64,000 nucleotides of DNA from Tieghemiomyces parasiticus (GCA_027575765.1 JANBPT010000080.1:16976-80975), one strand, 5' to 3'; shown: positions 34,601 through 45,448, counted from the first letter of the stretch. Made by a program: numbers and translations. Notes: generated by a model from the letters alone, not told the origin.

Positions 34601-35343
34601 TTGGCCACAGCCTGGCTGACGTTGAGTCCATGGTGGACATTGGAAACATCTCTAAAGCTACGGTAGCCGCCGCCCACCACGTCCTCGAATACGCTGCCGG
34701 GGTCCTCGGCCTACCGTCCCCGCTCTTGCGCCCTCTGCCACCCAAGTTGCCCGTTCTTGTGGAACGGCAGCCGGACCAAGCGGGATCCCCGTCGGCGCCC
34801 TCCAAGCAGCGAGCCGCCCAGCTGGGCCTGGCTGTGGCTCGCCATCCGGCCCGGGTCGCCAGTGTCCCCATGACCAACCGTTGGAGCATCTCCGAATTCG
34901 GGTCGCCTCACTCACCTCTGGCTGATTGGTACGCGTTAGCCAGCCGCGGGAATCTCTCTGGGGTGGCTCGCAGCCCCCTCTTTAGCCTTGAAGAGTTTTT
35001 GGAGACGGAGGCTGGCTCCGCCGGGTCGGTCACCCCGAAGACTGGCGGGTCCAATCCTGCGGAGCAGCCCCTCGCGCCAACGCCGTCCTCGCCCTCTCGC
35101 CACTCTGCCGATGCCAGCTGGGGCCATCCGTCATCTAGTCTTACCACCGCCTTGCCTTTCTCGACGGCCCGGATGGAACCCATGACTAAACAGTTGGCCG
35201 TCCTTGCCCGTCGCGCCAGCACCCACCCACCGGCGACCATGCCTACCGTCCCCGTCAGTGCCACAGACGCCGAGTCGACGCTCAAGAAGTTTAAGCGCTG
35301 GTCCAGTTCCGAACTGAAGCGATCAGTTCTGTCCCTACTGTGA
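31603..35343 (+). CDS. Large ankyrin-repeat protein with disordered N-terminus
   Basis: A 1246-residue single-exon protein. The ATG at 31603 (MSSETTSGPGQN) is the first in frame; the reading frame further upstream lacks ATG. Residues 1-430 are Pro/Ser/Arg-rich with many SP/TP sites, probably disordered and phosphorylated. Residues 430-560 and 560-640 form helices (LHALRLAVHDCLPGLALKII; LLPTIFLLAVAFKMGALVQV) resembling divergent ankyrin-like hairpins. Two or three clear ankyrin repeats lie at about 925-1010: GNLPLHLAARAGLLDLVLVY, GWTPLHEAMSWGHHSVALQL and DGLTPVQLALLFGHS. A Ser/Thr-rich tail follows. It is likely a scaffold or signalling adaptor; I cannot assign a specific orthologue. A weak donor (GTGAGA) overlaps the stop, so a further exon is not fully excluded. 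A possible AATAAA lies at 35859. Confidence 0.85.
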   Translation: MSSETTSGPGQNRSLPATGGRHGLGIGRRKAPVVPNPNQVTPLTMMTKQLVQTPKGSSAGAYRCLSPTVVPFPSLSTADEAKLMDALTQPAAETSPIPSPTSEPAPPPSTPVVVPTAGLAPRRCRAMSLPVPPPPPVDLVPATSENVSPPTLGPPVSAPTRTLRRRSVLQGPLPNISTILGPKAVGQTAQVPSIKPDSAPPRCPLAATTPTVSHSPPPPAEPLNLNPPALMRSFSAAPAPDTPTRSPLFKRPSTLSRFKRRSSVGTPLREPTVAPLDYAPHQYYSFADFVARDTRPAAQRETLRQLDQKITPQPPPRPRSGTIDSRKASLATRSRSSSRASPFANSSPFGSLGRRSWSAAHDPLGAIEEHTPGGPSTSPLRTREYASGDSPARSAPTEPPKLPLAELPAAGTTRARRGARKPIPFANALGAYRRGTTRAKGSLLMTLHALRLAVHDCLPGLALKIIERDLPDTRAARTEHPTLLKLIFLRALANRLESVALALYRRGYPQDVNDTVAVPTRLPFPRPAGRAPGDGNGFRALMDRARRSSSFSTPPSASRSPGRRHRLLPTIFLLAVAFKMGALVQVMIPQASIDRTWLGLTPLLLACASRKLPSSPGTFAGVAPSLPSTGGSSPSLPADQRPLLILSELLERHPDATVSLSTSHYRHLCRVARASGCPPRLTEAADPPVGALLNPAIESTDDSASVTSHATVGGCPVRGLCRATSATSLASDVSVSTSHTTISDDPAPLTHPIPPTDSPVDTASLGTRSRSTFRASGSTCSSSSSSATVCMESFHRQRILSRSSVTDITLAGTLPAAQAKASRLARGATTHRLFDARALSPTDGPTPAGPLRITALDVAVVPLLHGASANPTSDAEFVHALLEGTGPALVRASRQCLVLQQDLDLTLALVHHDAPLALQNDRFGNLPLHLAARAGLLDLVLVYLWLGLSPNAPGQNGWTPLHEAMSWGHHSVALQLLAHGARLDQANRDGLTPVQLALLFGHSLADVESMVDIGNISKATVAAAHHVLEYAAGVLGLPSPLLRPLPPKLPVLVERQPDQAGSPSAPSKQRAAQLGLAVARHPARVASVPMTNRWSISEFGSPHSPLADWYALASRGNLSGVARSPLFSLEEFLETEAGSAGSVTPKTGGSNPAEQPLAPTPSSPSRHSADASWGHPSSSLTTALPFSTARMEPMTKQLAVLARRASTHPPATMPTVPVSATDAESTLKKFKRWSSSELKRSVLSLL

Positions 35344-37125
35344 GACCCGAACCGCAGTCTCTGTGGATCGTGGTCTTACCTCCATCCCCACCCCCCTTTT
35401 TTTACTTTATTCGCACTCGTAGAGTCAACTTTAACCTCAGACCGCTCACCTATACTGTCTGATATCGACTGTTTTTCTAGCCCCCCCCACTGCCCATAGT
35501 TTGTTGCCCTCGGTGTCCAACATGCCTGCACCCTCCTACTGCCATTGTATTATTCTCATTCCGTTACAATCCCCCCCCCACCCTTCCGCGCCATAACCTT
35601 CCCCCATCTCTAGCCTCGCATGTCTCTTCTATTTCTATTTTTGATTAATGTTTCACTGTTGCCTATTTTTTTATATTTTATTTCAGGAAAAGCACTGGTT
35701 AACAGGTCATCTCCTTCGCAAGCAGGTGTTAGTTACCAGCGTGACCTCTCCCTCCCTCCACTTTTATCCTATTAACTCGACCCTTTGTTATTACTTTTAT
35801 ACATAATTTTTATTCCCGCCTCGGGGTACCCTAGTCCTTGTCGTGTTCGACCGGGGCCAATAAATTTATCGCATTTTCCTCTCCTTTAAACAAAAAATCC
35901 AGTAGTTGGTGGGTACCAATCGACTAAACCTTAATCGTTGACATGGCCGGACCACCATACTTTTTCCACGTCATACCGTCCTGTGCGGTATTCATGGAGT
36001 CTTACATGTAATGCTACCCAGCCTTATTTTTACCATCCTTATCGTGCACCGACCCTGCCAGAATCGCCAGTGTGACGCTGATGCCGGTTGGCGGAACATC
36101 CTGCCATGCACGCCTTCGTCAGCGATCCAATTGACCACAGACTTCCACATCAATGGACCTCTATAAACAAAGCGAAACCCTTAACGGGGTCGTGGGGGGG
36201 GTCTGGTGACCATCTAGTCCGCAGTTCATTACGCTGTCTATCCCCCGTTAGACCAGTTTGGACTTACCCCTGGCCCCTTTCCCCCGGAACAGACCCCGCC
36301 CTCTTCCTCTCCTGCACGACCCACAGGTTGACATGGAAAGGCCCGTCACGGAATGTTGGGCCTGGACTGCGGATCACTAAACAGCGGATGTGGGTCGTAA
36401 GCCGGACTTGGGCACGGTCCGGTGTACTAACCGTATGAGGGTGCACTTAGGATGCTAAGCAGGTTTCATGGCCGAACTATAATGTATCGCGGCATGGAAT
36501 ACCATGGTGGCCGATGTTACGCGACTAACCCTGACCTCTCATGGTTGCATGTTTGACTGCCCGCTACAATCAAATTATGCGAAGATTCCACCGGACCTCA
36601 CCTGATGCCACGGGCGGGCCCTGACCACGCCACTCCGGCCCGGCCGTTTAAAAATTACCACTTAGCCTCTCTTTTGGGGGGGGGTATCTAACCAACCCGA
36701 ACCCGTCTATTCGCAAGGCTTGCGGCACTGTGTTTGAGATAAGATACAACCCCTCCCCCCTCCTCCACGTTATCACCAGCTGTGCATACCCTTCAGGTCT
36801 ACACTTCACCTTTCCGCACCTTCAAATCTTCGCAGGCTGATTGGCCCTGGTGCAACGTTACCTAGCCCCGGCAGATTCACCCTGTTCTTTCCCTCGTGAT
36901 TTCTTCTCCCTACTAACGGTTTGCCACATTCATCGGCCTCTTGGTCTGGGCCGCACGCCCCCCTCCTGACGTCCTTCTCACCTACGCTCGTTGTATCCCC
37001 TCGCCTAGCCCTCCACCCTGTGCTTCTTTATGGAATCTCGTACCCGCCAACCGTCGTTTGGCAGCATCTCGTCCCGGTCGATTTCCCCGCGCCCACGGTC
37101 CATACTTCACGCGCCGTCGTCTTCG
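35344..37125. other. Intergenic between ankyrin gene and orphan six-exon gene
   Basis: About 1.8 kb. The first 550 bp are T/C-rich 3' flank ending with an AATAAA at 35859-35864. A G-run is at 36674-36684. No supported gene; the frames near 36.1 and 36.9 kb start at non-ATG codons or lack features. Confidence 0.5.
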
Positions 37126-39141
37126 ATGATGGCCAAGCTGGCCCACAGCAATCCTCTCCACGCTTCTGACAATATGGCCGCGCTACCCGGTAGGTAATGG
37201 CTGTGGGAGGTACCGGGCTATGGTTTAACTGTCTATGCCTGTACTCTCCTGGTGCCGCATTAACTGGCCAGGGCGGCTTTTGGGAGCATGGTAAACGTCC
37301 CTGGGAAGTAGGCTGGCCCATTCTGGAGCAGTTAGGGTTTTGTAGGGAAGGGGCAGGGTGTCGGGGGGGGGCATCCGGGACGACCCTCGCCCGGGCCCCT
37401 TTTCATGGCCTCTTCTTCCTTCTCCTCTCGCCTGCGCCCAGGTGCCACGCTCCCGGTATCGTCCTGGCCTACACGCCACCCTTTATCCTCGACCCCTATC
37501 TGTCCGTCTGGCCCAGTATAGTTTATTACCGATATCAGCTGGCCTAGCGTCTCTTTTATACGCCTCCCCCTTAATTATGCGCTAAACCTGCTATGATTGG
37601 CCCCCTCATCCCTATCCAGTGTCCACGTACTTGGAAGAGCCACTTTTTCAAACTCCGAGCAACAAGCGTCGCCGACTCACCCAGCGTGTGCTGCAGATTA
37701 CAGGCCAGCTGGAGCTCCTACTTAACCGCGAGCAGACCGACTATGTCCAGGTAAGCCCAAGTGCATCTCCTTTCGCCTTCATGTATCTCGACAACACGCC
37801 TGGCTAGTGTAGCACTGTGTTAGAACAGCTTAGGTTATGCTGATTTGGTTTTGACGGCTGGCTGACAACCAACGGTCCCACCCGTTGATCTGCCCCCCTC
37901 CCTTTACCCTCCCGTTAGATGATGATGCTGGACGAGAAGGCCGACAAGTTAACCCGGCTACTCAAGACCCTAGTAGCCGAACATGACGAACATAACCGTC
38001 CATTGCAGGTAAGTGTCCTGCCGCTCCGTTACCAAGTGTGATCCTCCCTTCTGACCACCGGTGGGGACGCCCTTGTGGCCAGCCCGTCTCTACTTTCTCT
38101 AGCTGCTGCCATTGTAACTCCCTGCCCTTCTCACTGTCCACGTACTACGAACACTATCTCCCGCGGCCTCATTGCCGTCTATTCGATCCCTGCGTCCTTA
38201 CCACGACCAGGCCTATTTCCAAGAGACTGGATTTGCCGAGCTGTTTCCCTGCGCCATGGCTCGCCTGAGTTTAGAGTCGGTGGCTTCCGGCAAGAAAGCC
38301 CATAATACGGGCATCCACGGTAAGTAGCGTTGGGTTCGATGAATTCTCTGCCATCGGCAATCAACAGCCTATCCTCACGTCACACTCTCCAGACAAGTTG
38401 CTTGCCTGTAAACTCACTGTCCCCCCCCCAACCCAACGCATCCTTCGCTCTCCGCAACCCCGCTTGACGAGGTGTAGGTCACTTTCAAAGCTTGACGACG
38501 CTGAACCAAGTGGTCAATATCTGCATTCAGCTGCAGCACGATATTGGTCTAGACTGCCACCGCTTCGTACCCCACCAGCTCACCGTACTCTACGTAAGTT
38601 TGACCTGGGAATAGCAATAGACATGTTTACCTGGGGAATTAGTTCGCCAATTACTCCCCGCCCCTCTCTTTGTTTGCCCTATAGGCTTCTATCTCCCATA
38701 TCCCCGCTTGCTACTTACTTGCCCTTGCTGCGTCAATTTACCTCCCATTGCTTCTCCTACCTCATTTGCTCACACCAGCAATGTCTGGGCCCGGCCGGTG
38801 CTGAGTACAAGAGATACAAAGGCAAGATTGAGGAGGAGTTTGACCGTATCAAGGCCTACCTGGCGGGAGAGGTGGCGTCCACCCGGCGGGGCGGCAAAAA
38901 TACTCTGGCAGAGGACGACATTTTGGACGCCCCGCTCCATCCCAACAAGTTCGACAGCGACCCTATGGCCGTCGACGCGCCCCCGCCCCCGGGTGCTGCT
39001 TTGGGCGAACGGCAACGACTCTCAGGTTACCATCAAAAGTGGCTGCGGGACCTGACCTCCGAGATCGTACTGGAAGCCCTGTATCGTAAAGGTCCCATAC
39101 GGCACGCCTCTAAACCCCTCGCCACCGTGTTGGAGTGCTAG
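37126..39141 (+). CDS. Orphan helical/coiled-coil protein, six exons
   Basis: A gene I assemble from splice sites and phase but cannot name. Exons: 37126-37189, 37620-37750, 37919-38008, 38211-38319, 38478-38593, 38779-39141 (290 residues). Donors are GTAGGT, GTAAGC, GTAAGT, GTAAGT and GTAAGT; all acceptors are CAG or TAG after pyrimidine tracts, and every junction keeps phase. The protein begins MMAKLAHSNPLHASDN. It has an early basic-helical stretch (SNKRRRLTQRVLQITGQLEL), a coiled-coil-like part (LDEKADKLTRLLKTLVAEHD), a helix SLTTLNQVVNICIQLQHDIG, and EYKRYKGKIEEEFDRIKAYL followed by an acidic linker. The last helix is HQKWLRDLTSEIVLEALY. Length and helicity would suit a small complex subunit, but that is inference. 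Exon 1 is the least certain, with a 430-bp first intron. AATAAA follows at 39336. Confidence 0.62.
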
Positions 39142-39335
39142 GCAGCCGAGAAGCGGGGGACAGCACGTCCGTTACCCCCTCCCACTTTGTCAATCGATAC
39201 GAACCGTGGTCAAGCGACGCTAGAACGAGGAACAGCCAGCAGCCTTTGACCGCCCTGCCTCTGCACTTCTTAACCAAATGTCACTGCTGGTTGCGGTCGT
39301 CCATCCCCACCCGTTTCCCTTTTTTTCTGTACGAT

Positions 39336-39341
39336 AATAAA
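39336..39341 (+). terminator. Polyadenylation signal AATAAA of the orphan gene
   Basis: AATAAA 195 bp after the stop at 39141, followed by GT-rich sequence. Position fits a plus-strand 3' end. Confidence 0.55.
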
Positions 39342-39729
39342 CTTGGGTATCCTGTCATGCTGTCATTGACGGTTTTGAAGCCCCTCCGTCTCACCGAGAC
39401 ACGCCGTTGGGCTCTTCACTTCTACTATATCCGACTCGACAACAGGCGAGTAGCATAGTATAAGGACCCAGGAAAGCTGGCCCACGCCGAGTCCTCTGTG
39501 CTGCTCTACCGGCAGAAAGGCTGAGGGTAGTATCGAACCGGAAAAGAGCCTCGCTAGGTGCGGTGGCGCTAAAACCGAGATAGCTTGACACCTCTTCGCT
39601 TGGTAGCCTGACGGTCGACCTGACTCACCAGATCCGCACCCTGACCTAATCACGCCTTGTGCCATTCCAAGCCTCTGCAAACTCCCTCCTTGCTTCCTCC
39701 ATTTCCCTCATCCCCACCCTACCGTTAGC
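39342..39729. other. Upstream region of GCD7
   Basis: About 390 bp. A pyrimidine tract ending TTAG (39725-39728) sits one base before the GCD7 ATG and looks like a 3' splice site, so an intron in the 5' leader (or a tiny first coding exon) is possible. Confidence 0.45.
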
Positions 39730-41815
39730 ATGATATACTCCAAGGACGTCAACGCCATGGTGGAGGCCCTGGTTGCCAAACTGAAGCGCAGGTAATTCAC
39801 GCCTCCCGGCTTGGTTCGCTTGCTCCCTCGAAACCTGACGGAACCCCATTCGGTTGGCACAAAGCTGGTGGGGGGCTCTTCGAGCCCGAGCAATCACCCA
39901 TTTGTACAAGCACTGATACACTCTACGGGCCCCCTTCTCCCCTTGTGGCGGTTTCCCTCCGCGTGATTACAGGCAAATCACCGGGTCGTTTCCCATCGCC
40001 CTCGAGACCGCAGCACTACTACGCCAGATTGTGTCAGTGAGCCGCTGGTCGAATGCGGCGGAGCTGATCGCTAAGATCAAGTTGGAAGGCCGCCGGCTGG
40101 CCAGTGCCCAACCCAAAGGTAGGTGCCCGTCAAGCCCCATCCTTCTCCCACCCTTTTACCTTGCTAGCCAGGGCAAGGGAATATTCTCCAAACTTGCCAG
40201 AGATATAACACAGGAATGACCCCGCACCATCAGTTACCGCCCCCTCCCTTTGGACGGGGGGGGTAGCGGTAACCAGCTTGAATAGTGTCCACGCCAGTCG
40301 CTAAGTTTTATTGACTTTGACCTATTTACTTGACCTCCCTCCCCTCTCACTTCCCGTCTCCCAAACCATTCCCAGACGTGGTCGTGGCTAACATCGTCCG
40401 ACGCATTCTGCACCTTATCCGGGTAGCCTATGCCGAGCATGTCAAGGACCCCAGTGGAGCCGGTCTAACCGGTACGGCTGCCGTGGCCGCTGCCTACGAG
40501 CCGCGGTCGTCGCACCCGCACCTGTCGGCCCAATCATCCATGTTCACCCTCCTAGGCGACCCGGCGGACTCTCCGGCCGATCTTAAGGTGGCCATCCCAC
40601 ACCTCAAATCCGAGATTATCCAGGAGATCCAGGAGTTTATCGAGGAGCTGGAGGATATGTACACCAACATCGCCACCCAGGCTATGGATCATATTCACTC
40701 CAACGAAGTCATCATGACGGCCGGGTGCTCCAAGACCGTCGAACTGTTTCTTAAGTTCGCCGCCAAGAAGCGCCAGTTCAAGGTCATCGTAGTCGAATCG
40801 GCCCCATCCTACCGCGGCCATGAGATGGCCCTCGCTCTCTCTGGTGCCGGCATAGATACTACCTTGATCCCTGACTCGGCGGTGTTCGCCATGATGGCCC
40901 GCGTTAACAAGGTCATTCTGGGCACTTCGGCCAGTAAGTAGATTGTCGGGTTGTGAATGAGACTGAGAGCTAGCGGCCGAGGGGCTTAAAGCAAAGAAAT
41001 GGCACACCAGGCCACGCCTCCTGCCCCTCCCCCCTTAAAGAGCAAAGCTGGCGCAGACCCTCCTCCCCGTTCCGATAGGGGTCCAACTCAAACTGGCACG
41101 CTGACCTTCAGTATCCATTTACGCTACCCAACACCCACCCTACACCAGTCCTGGCCAACGGCGGCCTCATTTCGTTGAGCGGCTCGCAAATGATCGTCGA
41201 AGCCGCCAAGCACCACTCCATCCCTGTGATCGTCTGCGGCGGTATCTTCAAACTCTCGCCTGTATTCCCCTTCGACGAGGACTCCCTCAATACGCTAGTT
41301 TCACCGGACTCGGTGCTCAGTTTTGACAATGGTAAGCGTCCACCACTGCTGACCTTATTAGACAACGAACACCCGTACCACGGATAAGGCTTGGCCGTCA
41401 TAGTCACATTTCTAACCCTGCCGCGTCTTCAACCTCCTCAAACGGGACACCTCCTCCTCATCTCTTGGCAACGTCTAATCCGACACATCTACTAGGCGAC
41501 GCCGTGGCCAAGGTCGAAATTGTCAACCCGCAGTACGACTACGTTGCGCCCGAGTTCATCGATCTGTTCATTACCAACCTGTAAGTGCCCTCCCCCTCAA
41601 TTGATATGGTGACAGAGAGATCAACCTCATAGCACGGTAAACTATGGAAGTCGGATACCTTCTCGAATAGCCACTAATCTCCCTCTGCCTGAATCACCTT
41701 TTCACCTAATATATCCATACCCTCTTTAACCAGTGGTGGCCATCCCCCGTCGTACTTGTACCGCCTTCTTAACGAAAACTACGATGCAGAAGATACTTAC
41801 CTACTCAAAAACTAG
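39730..41815 (+). CDS. GCD7: Translation initiation factor eIF2B subunit beta
   Basis: Regulatory beta subunit of eIF2B, the guanine-nucleotide exchange factor that recharges eIF2 and is inhibited by phospho-eIF2 in stress. Six exons: 39730-39791, 39973-40118, 40376-40933, 41149-41331, 41496-41580, 41734-41815 (371 residues, close to family length). The N-terminal helical part includes LLRQIVSVSRWSNAAELIAK and SAQPKDVVVANIVRRILHLI. The Rossmann-like part includes QAMDHIHSNEVIMT, KRQFKVIVVESAP, MMARVNKVILGTSAILANGG, HHSIPVIVCGGIFKLSP and NPQYDYVAPEFIDLFITN; the last exon gives GGHPPSYLYRLL. All are beta-subunit rather than alpha or delta signatures. All junction phases agree. In exon 5 the apparent TAA at 41582 is part of the GTAAGT donor. 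An acceptor-like TTAG just before the ATG hints at a leader intron. Confidence 0.93.
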
Positions 41816-42065
41816 AGTCTCAGATTTGTAGTGCGCAGCAACCAGCCAGCCACGCGTCCTTCGATTTCAATATATGGTCAAATAATCGTGGAAATGTACC
41901 AAACAAACCTGATTTAATTTGCCCAGCGACGCTGGCAGTTTTCAGTAGGTTGAGGTCTATTATTTCAGATGTCTAAAGAGAAGGCTTCCATTGACGGTCA
42001 ACTTGGTTATTCTTGAGATCCCACCATGGCGTGACATTTGGGGTGTACCGTTAAAGTACCACTTA

Positions 42066-42669
42066 TCACTGTTTGGAAGCTGGCTCCGAGATGGCAGCCG
42101 GCACGGCCTCCACCTGCTGCAGCTTCTGGGCGGCTTCCCGGCCCCCTAGGTGGTTGTAGCTGATGAAGCGGTAGCCTTGCACCAGCTGGCACATCTCATT
42201 CGTGAAATGGCAGGCAAAGAGAAGGTGGTTGCGGGGCTGCACCATCCAGGCGAAGCGCATGAACACCAACGAGTAAACCGAGAGGGCTTTCGTTCGGTAG
42301 GTGAGCGGGGGGAGGGGGTTAACCGAGGACAGGTATACGGGGCGGGCGTGAAATTGGACAGTGTACTTTGGTTAGCAATAGAACCCACACAAAGTGATCT
42401 TGTCCATCGGGTCATGAACCGTGAGCGCGGCAGGCAAGCACCACGGCCATACCGCCGACAGGGTGTCTCCCTCGGACAATTACTAGCGTGAATCACTTAC
42501 CGGCCGTCATTTTGCCGCTGATGATCTCAGGATCCTTCTTCATATCGGCCATGGCGGCCAGTGGCAGACCCCAGTTGGCCACGGGACCCCAGAAGTGGGT
42601 GCTGCATAGGTAGGAACGGAACTCCTTGCTCGTCAGCTTTTCGGCGAAGCGCGAGGCCCAGGAACTCAT
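42066..42669 (-). CDS. MPC1: Mitochondrial pyruvate carrier subunit MPC1
   Basis: Inner-membrane MPC1 subunit, which pairs with another MPC protein to import pyruvate into mitochondria. Two exons, 42669-42501 and 42286-42066, giving 129 residues, typical of the family. Exon 1 encodes [20 protein letters not shown] and [22 protein letters not shown], the amphipathic helix and first membrane helix. The donor is GTAAGT at 42500; the 214-bp intron ends CGAAAG at 42287 and phase 1 is kept (Ala codon). Exon 2 encodes [20 protein letters not shown] and [20 protein letters not shown], the diagnostic second and third helices. It converges on GCD7 with 250 bp between stops. Confidence 0.95.
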
Positions 42670-43487
42670 GGCGGAAGGGTTAGACCGGGTTAAGGCGGGG
42701 GAAGGTGATGGGATTGGGGGGATGCAGTAACCTAGAATAGGCGAGTTCAGTAAGTGATGTCGAAATAGAAGATGCTACCGGTCAGGAATCTAGGTTCGAC
42801 CCGAGATGGCAAGGCTAGTGAGCGGACAGGTCGGGGACTGTTGGGACGTGTGTGGCGGTGTTGCCTAAGGCCTCTTAAGACAGTGAGTGATAAGGGGGTC
42901 ACAGTAATGGCCGCTATTGGATCGGGTGTCGGGCCACGTCTCCCCTTCGGTATTGCGGAATGGTCAGTGGCGGGGAAACGTTGCCCCAGTTCATCCATTT
43001 TATCCTCGGCATCCCTGGCCATTTATTGACAGAAAGTCGTCCTTGGGTTACCGTAGTTATCCCTACCCCCATCTCGCAACCTTCCGCACCTTTAGGTTTT
43101 GGTCTGGGCATGGTAGTCAAGACGGCAGGGCAGAGCCGGTCTACCTCCCTCCCCATTGAACCATGGAAGGAGGCAGCTGTCCGTTCGTTTACTAATGACT
43201 GATAAATAGCAGCTCACAGGAGTCATCATCAATACCACGAGTCATTAACTAGGCACCCCTCGAGTTGGCCTCGCTGCGTGACACCCTGCCTAGGATTGTT
43301 TACGGGCCTAATCTGCTCTGCCACTAGCGCATAGCACCCATTTCATAGCCCCTTAAAGCGGCGGTGGACTACGGCACCATTTTTACTACCAACTCCATCC
43401 GGCAAGGCGGCTCGATATCTATACCCATTAATTTGCCAGCTGTAGCTTACTATATAAAGTACAACCCACCAAATCTACACTTCCTAA
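42670..43487. other. Intergenic between MPC1 and the HAD gene
   Basis: About 800 bp holding the MPC1 promoter and the 3' flank of the HAD gene. Overlapping frames of about 80 codons on both strands are shadows of each other, without motifs. Confidence 0.55.
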
Positions 43488-45425
43488 TCAGCCAGCAGGG
43501 GTGCCATTTAAGTCCTCGTCGGAAAAACTGAACACCTTGATAATTGCCTCGATCACTTCACCGTTTTCTAAGTCGAGCGTCAGGTTTTGCTCGCTTAGGT
43601 GGGCTGTCACAACCCGAATGGCCTGGCCCATCGGTTTCCCCTGGATCCTCGGGTGCCATTTCTTGATGAGCCGGCCGAGTCGGACCTGGGGCGGCCCACG
43701 GGCGGCGGCGGCAGCGGCCTCCGCGGCGGGGTCATAGAGGGTAGTGCGGGTCTCCTCAGTCAGACGCACGTCCAACGGCACGGGTTCAGGCAGGGTTTCC
43801 CACTGGGCAGTGGCACGGGCCCGGTACAGGTCGCCCAGATTGCCCGTATAGGCTACGGCCAAGCAGGGGGCCTCGCCGTGGAAGTGGGCGTTTAGAAGCG
43901 GTGTCGGAAGGTCAAATTCGGCGAGTAGACCCCGTCCTTCAACCTGGCCGAGCCGAATCACTGCGATACGGAGGGGGAACTGGCCCAACCGGCCGCGACG
44001 GTGGGTTAGTGATGGAGTCAAGAACTGAGCCAGGTCGTCCGGGAGTTGACCAGGGTAAAACCGCGCCGTGAAGGGCCGACGGGTCCAGGCGGGCGAGAGC
44101 GGGTGCAGGCCGAATAGGCGGCTCTGAGACTCCCGGGATAGGTTTATAAAAGTCTGGCTCACGCCGGTGCGCAGCTCGTACAAGGTGATGGCTGGGTGAT
44201 GTGGCGCTGGACTGCTGGTCACGGAGGCCGAAGGCGACCCCACGGCGACGAAAGGCAAGGTGAGTGAGGGTGAATCCCCTCCGATTAGTGAGGCACTTAG
44301 GTTGCGGTGGAGATCGGCCTCGGGTCCGTGGGACGGAGCTGGCGGGATAAGAAGGGCCTTCTGCCGGGCATTATACTCGTCCACCGTACGTTGCACGAGG
44401 TCGTACTCGAGATCAGAGGCCATACTGCCGTGACGCGGAACAAAGTCTGGGGTTCCACCTGTTTGCAGTCGACCCCGGGCGATCAGGTCTTCCACAAACT
44501 TCTGGAACCGTAGCTTGTGATGCGACCGGTCTTCCCATATCAGGAGTTCGCGGACGGCCGGGAACTCCTGCAGGAGTAGGTTCATGACGTGCAGCTTGTA
44601 GGTCAAAGTGGGTGCCACCAGGTCGAAATCGGCTACCGGGGAGGAAGAGGCAGCCACCAAGGCATTCTTCGGGTCGGGGTTAACGACGCATGGCGGGGTT
44701 TCCTTGAGGAATTTCATGTCAAACTGCAGATCAGCAACGGCCAAAATACGGTCAATCGGTTCTGTGAACTTAGGGGCACCCCGGCCCGTCATCATCACGG
44801 TGAGGGTGTTCGATTGGCGCAAGGAGGCTCGGGCGTCGGCGAGAACAGGTGCACAAAAGTCACCGATATGGGCGCGAACGTAGGGCGGCGTGAGCGTGCG
44901 CGGGTCGTGGAACCAGCCCAGGGTGGGGCTCATGAGCGCACCCACCAGTTTGTTATCCCACAGCCGGCGGTTGGGCACCGGCGAGGCGAATAGCGTATTG
45001 TCAAAATCGAAAATGCGCAGTGAAGTCACATGAGCAAAGGGGTCCGCGGTGACCGGAGCTGTGTCCACCGTCGTGGTACTAGTATCACCGTCATCCTCAT
45101 GGGTCAGCTTCCGCTTCAAAAGGGGTCCGCTGGTGCCCGCATTGCCAGCCGACGTGGGTTGGCCAGACTCGGCCCGCTGCCGGAGGTAATCGGTTTTGAA
45201 GGAAGCGATAGTGCGGCGGTAGCAGTTTTCTCCGAACGCGTATATTACGGGATCGGCCAAAACTTCAGGGGCCGAAGCTGTGGGCGCGGGAGGCAGATCG
45301 GCCATGGTTGTCCGGGTGCGGTGGGCCTGGTCAACGGCGATCGGCAAGGTGCGTCGGTGCCCAAGTAAGACGTTAAACCGTAGTAATGACGGCGTGTGGA
45401 TGTAGTAAGATGCGGTCGGCTGCAT
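43488..45425 (-). CDS. HAD-fold 'Swiss army knife' RNA repair-like protein (HAD_SAK)
   Basis: A protein of 645 residues (605 from the second ATG at 45305). After a low-complexity lead it has a HAD-like domain: motif I LRIFDFDNTLFASPVPNR with the two catalytic-type aspartates of D-x-D-x-T (residues 140 and 142 from the first ATG), a motif II-like TVMMTGRG and a conserved LLIWEDRSHH segment. This layout matches the fungal family whose HAD domain occurs in 'Swiss army knife' RNA-repair proteins (HAD_SAK). The C-terminal half (about 400-645) ends with RLGRLIKKWHPRIQGKPMGQ and is family-like but functionally undefined. Phosphatase activity on an RNA end is a family-level proposal only. The 40-residue extension from the upstream ATG is Arg/Ser/Leu-rich and could be a targeting peptide; which start is used cannot be told. 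Confidence 0.82.
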   Translation of the reverse strand: MQPTASYYIHTPSLLRFNVLLGHRRTLPIAVDQAHRTRTTMADLPPAPTASAPEVLADPVIYAFGENCYRRTIASFKTDYLRQRAESGQPTSAGNAGTSGPLLKRKLTHEDDGDTSTTTVDTAPVTADPFAHVTSLRIFDFDNTLFASPVPNRRLWDNKLVGALMSPTLGWFHDPRTLTPPYVRAHIGDFCAPVLADARASLRQSNTLTVMMTGRGAPKFTEPIDRILAVADLQFDMKFLKETPPCVVNPDPKNALVAASSSPVADFDLVAPTLTYKLHVMNLLLQEFPAVRELLIWEDRSHHKLRFQKFVEDLIARGRLQTGGTPDFVPRHGSMASDLEYDLVQRTVDEYNARQKALLIPPAPSHGPEADLHRNLSASLIGGDSPSLTLPFVAVGSPSASVTSSPAPHHPAITLYELRTGVSQTFINLSRESQSRLFGLHPLSPAWTRRPFTARFYPGQLPDDLAQFLTPSLTHRRGRLGQFPLRIAVIRLGQVEGRGLLAEFDLPTPLLNAHFHGEAPCLAVAYTGNLGDLYRARATAQWETLPEPVPLDVRLTEETRTTLYDPAAEAAAAAARGPPQVRLGRLIKKWHPRIQGKPMGQAIRVVTAHLSEQNLTLDLENGEVIEAIIKVFSFSDEDLNGTPAG

Positions 45426-45448
45426 GGCCAGGATGTGGTGCCGATGGA

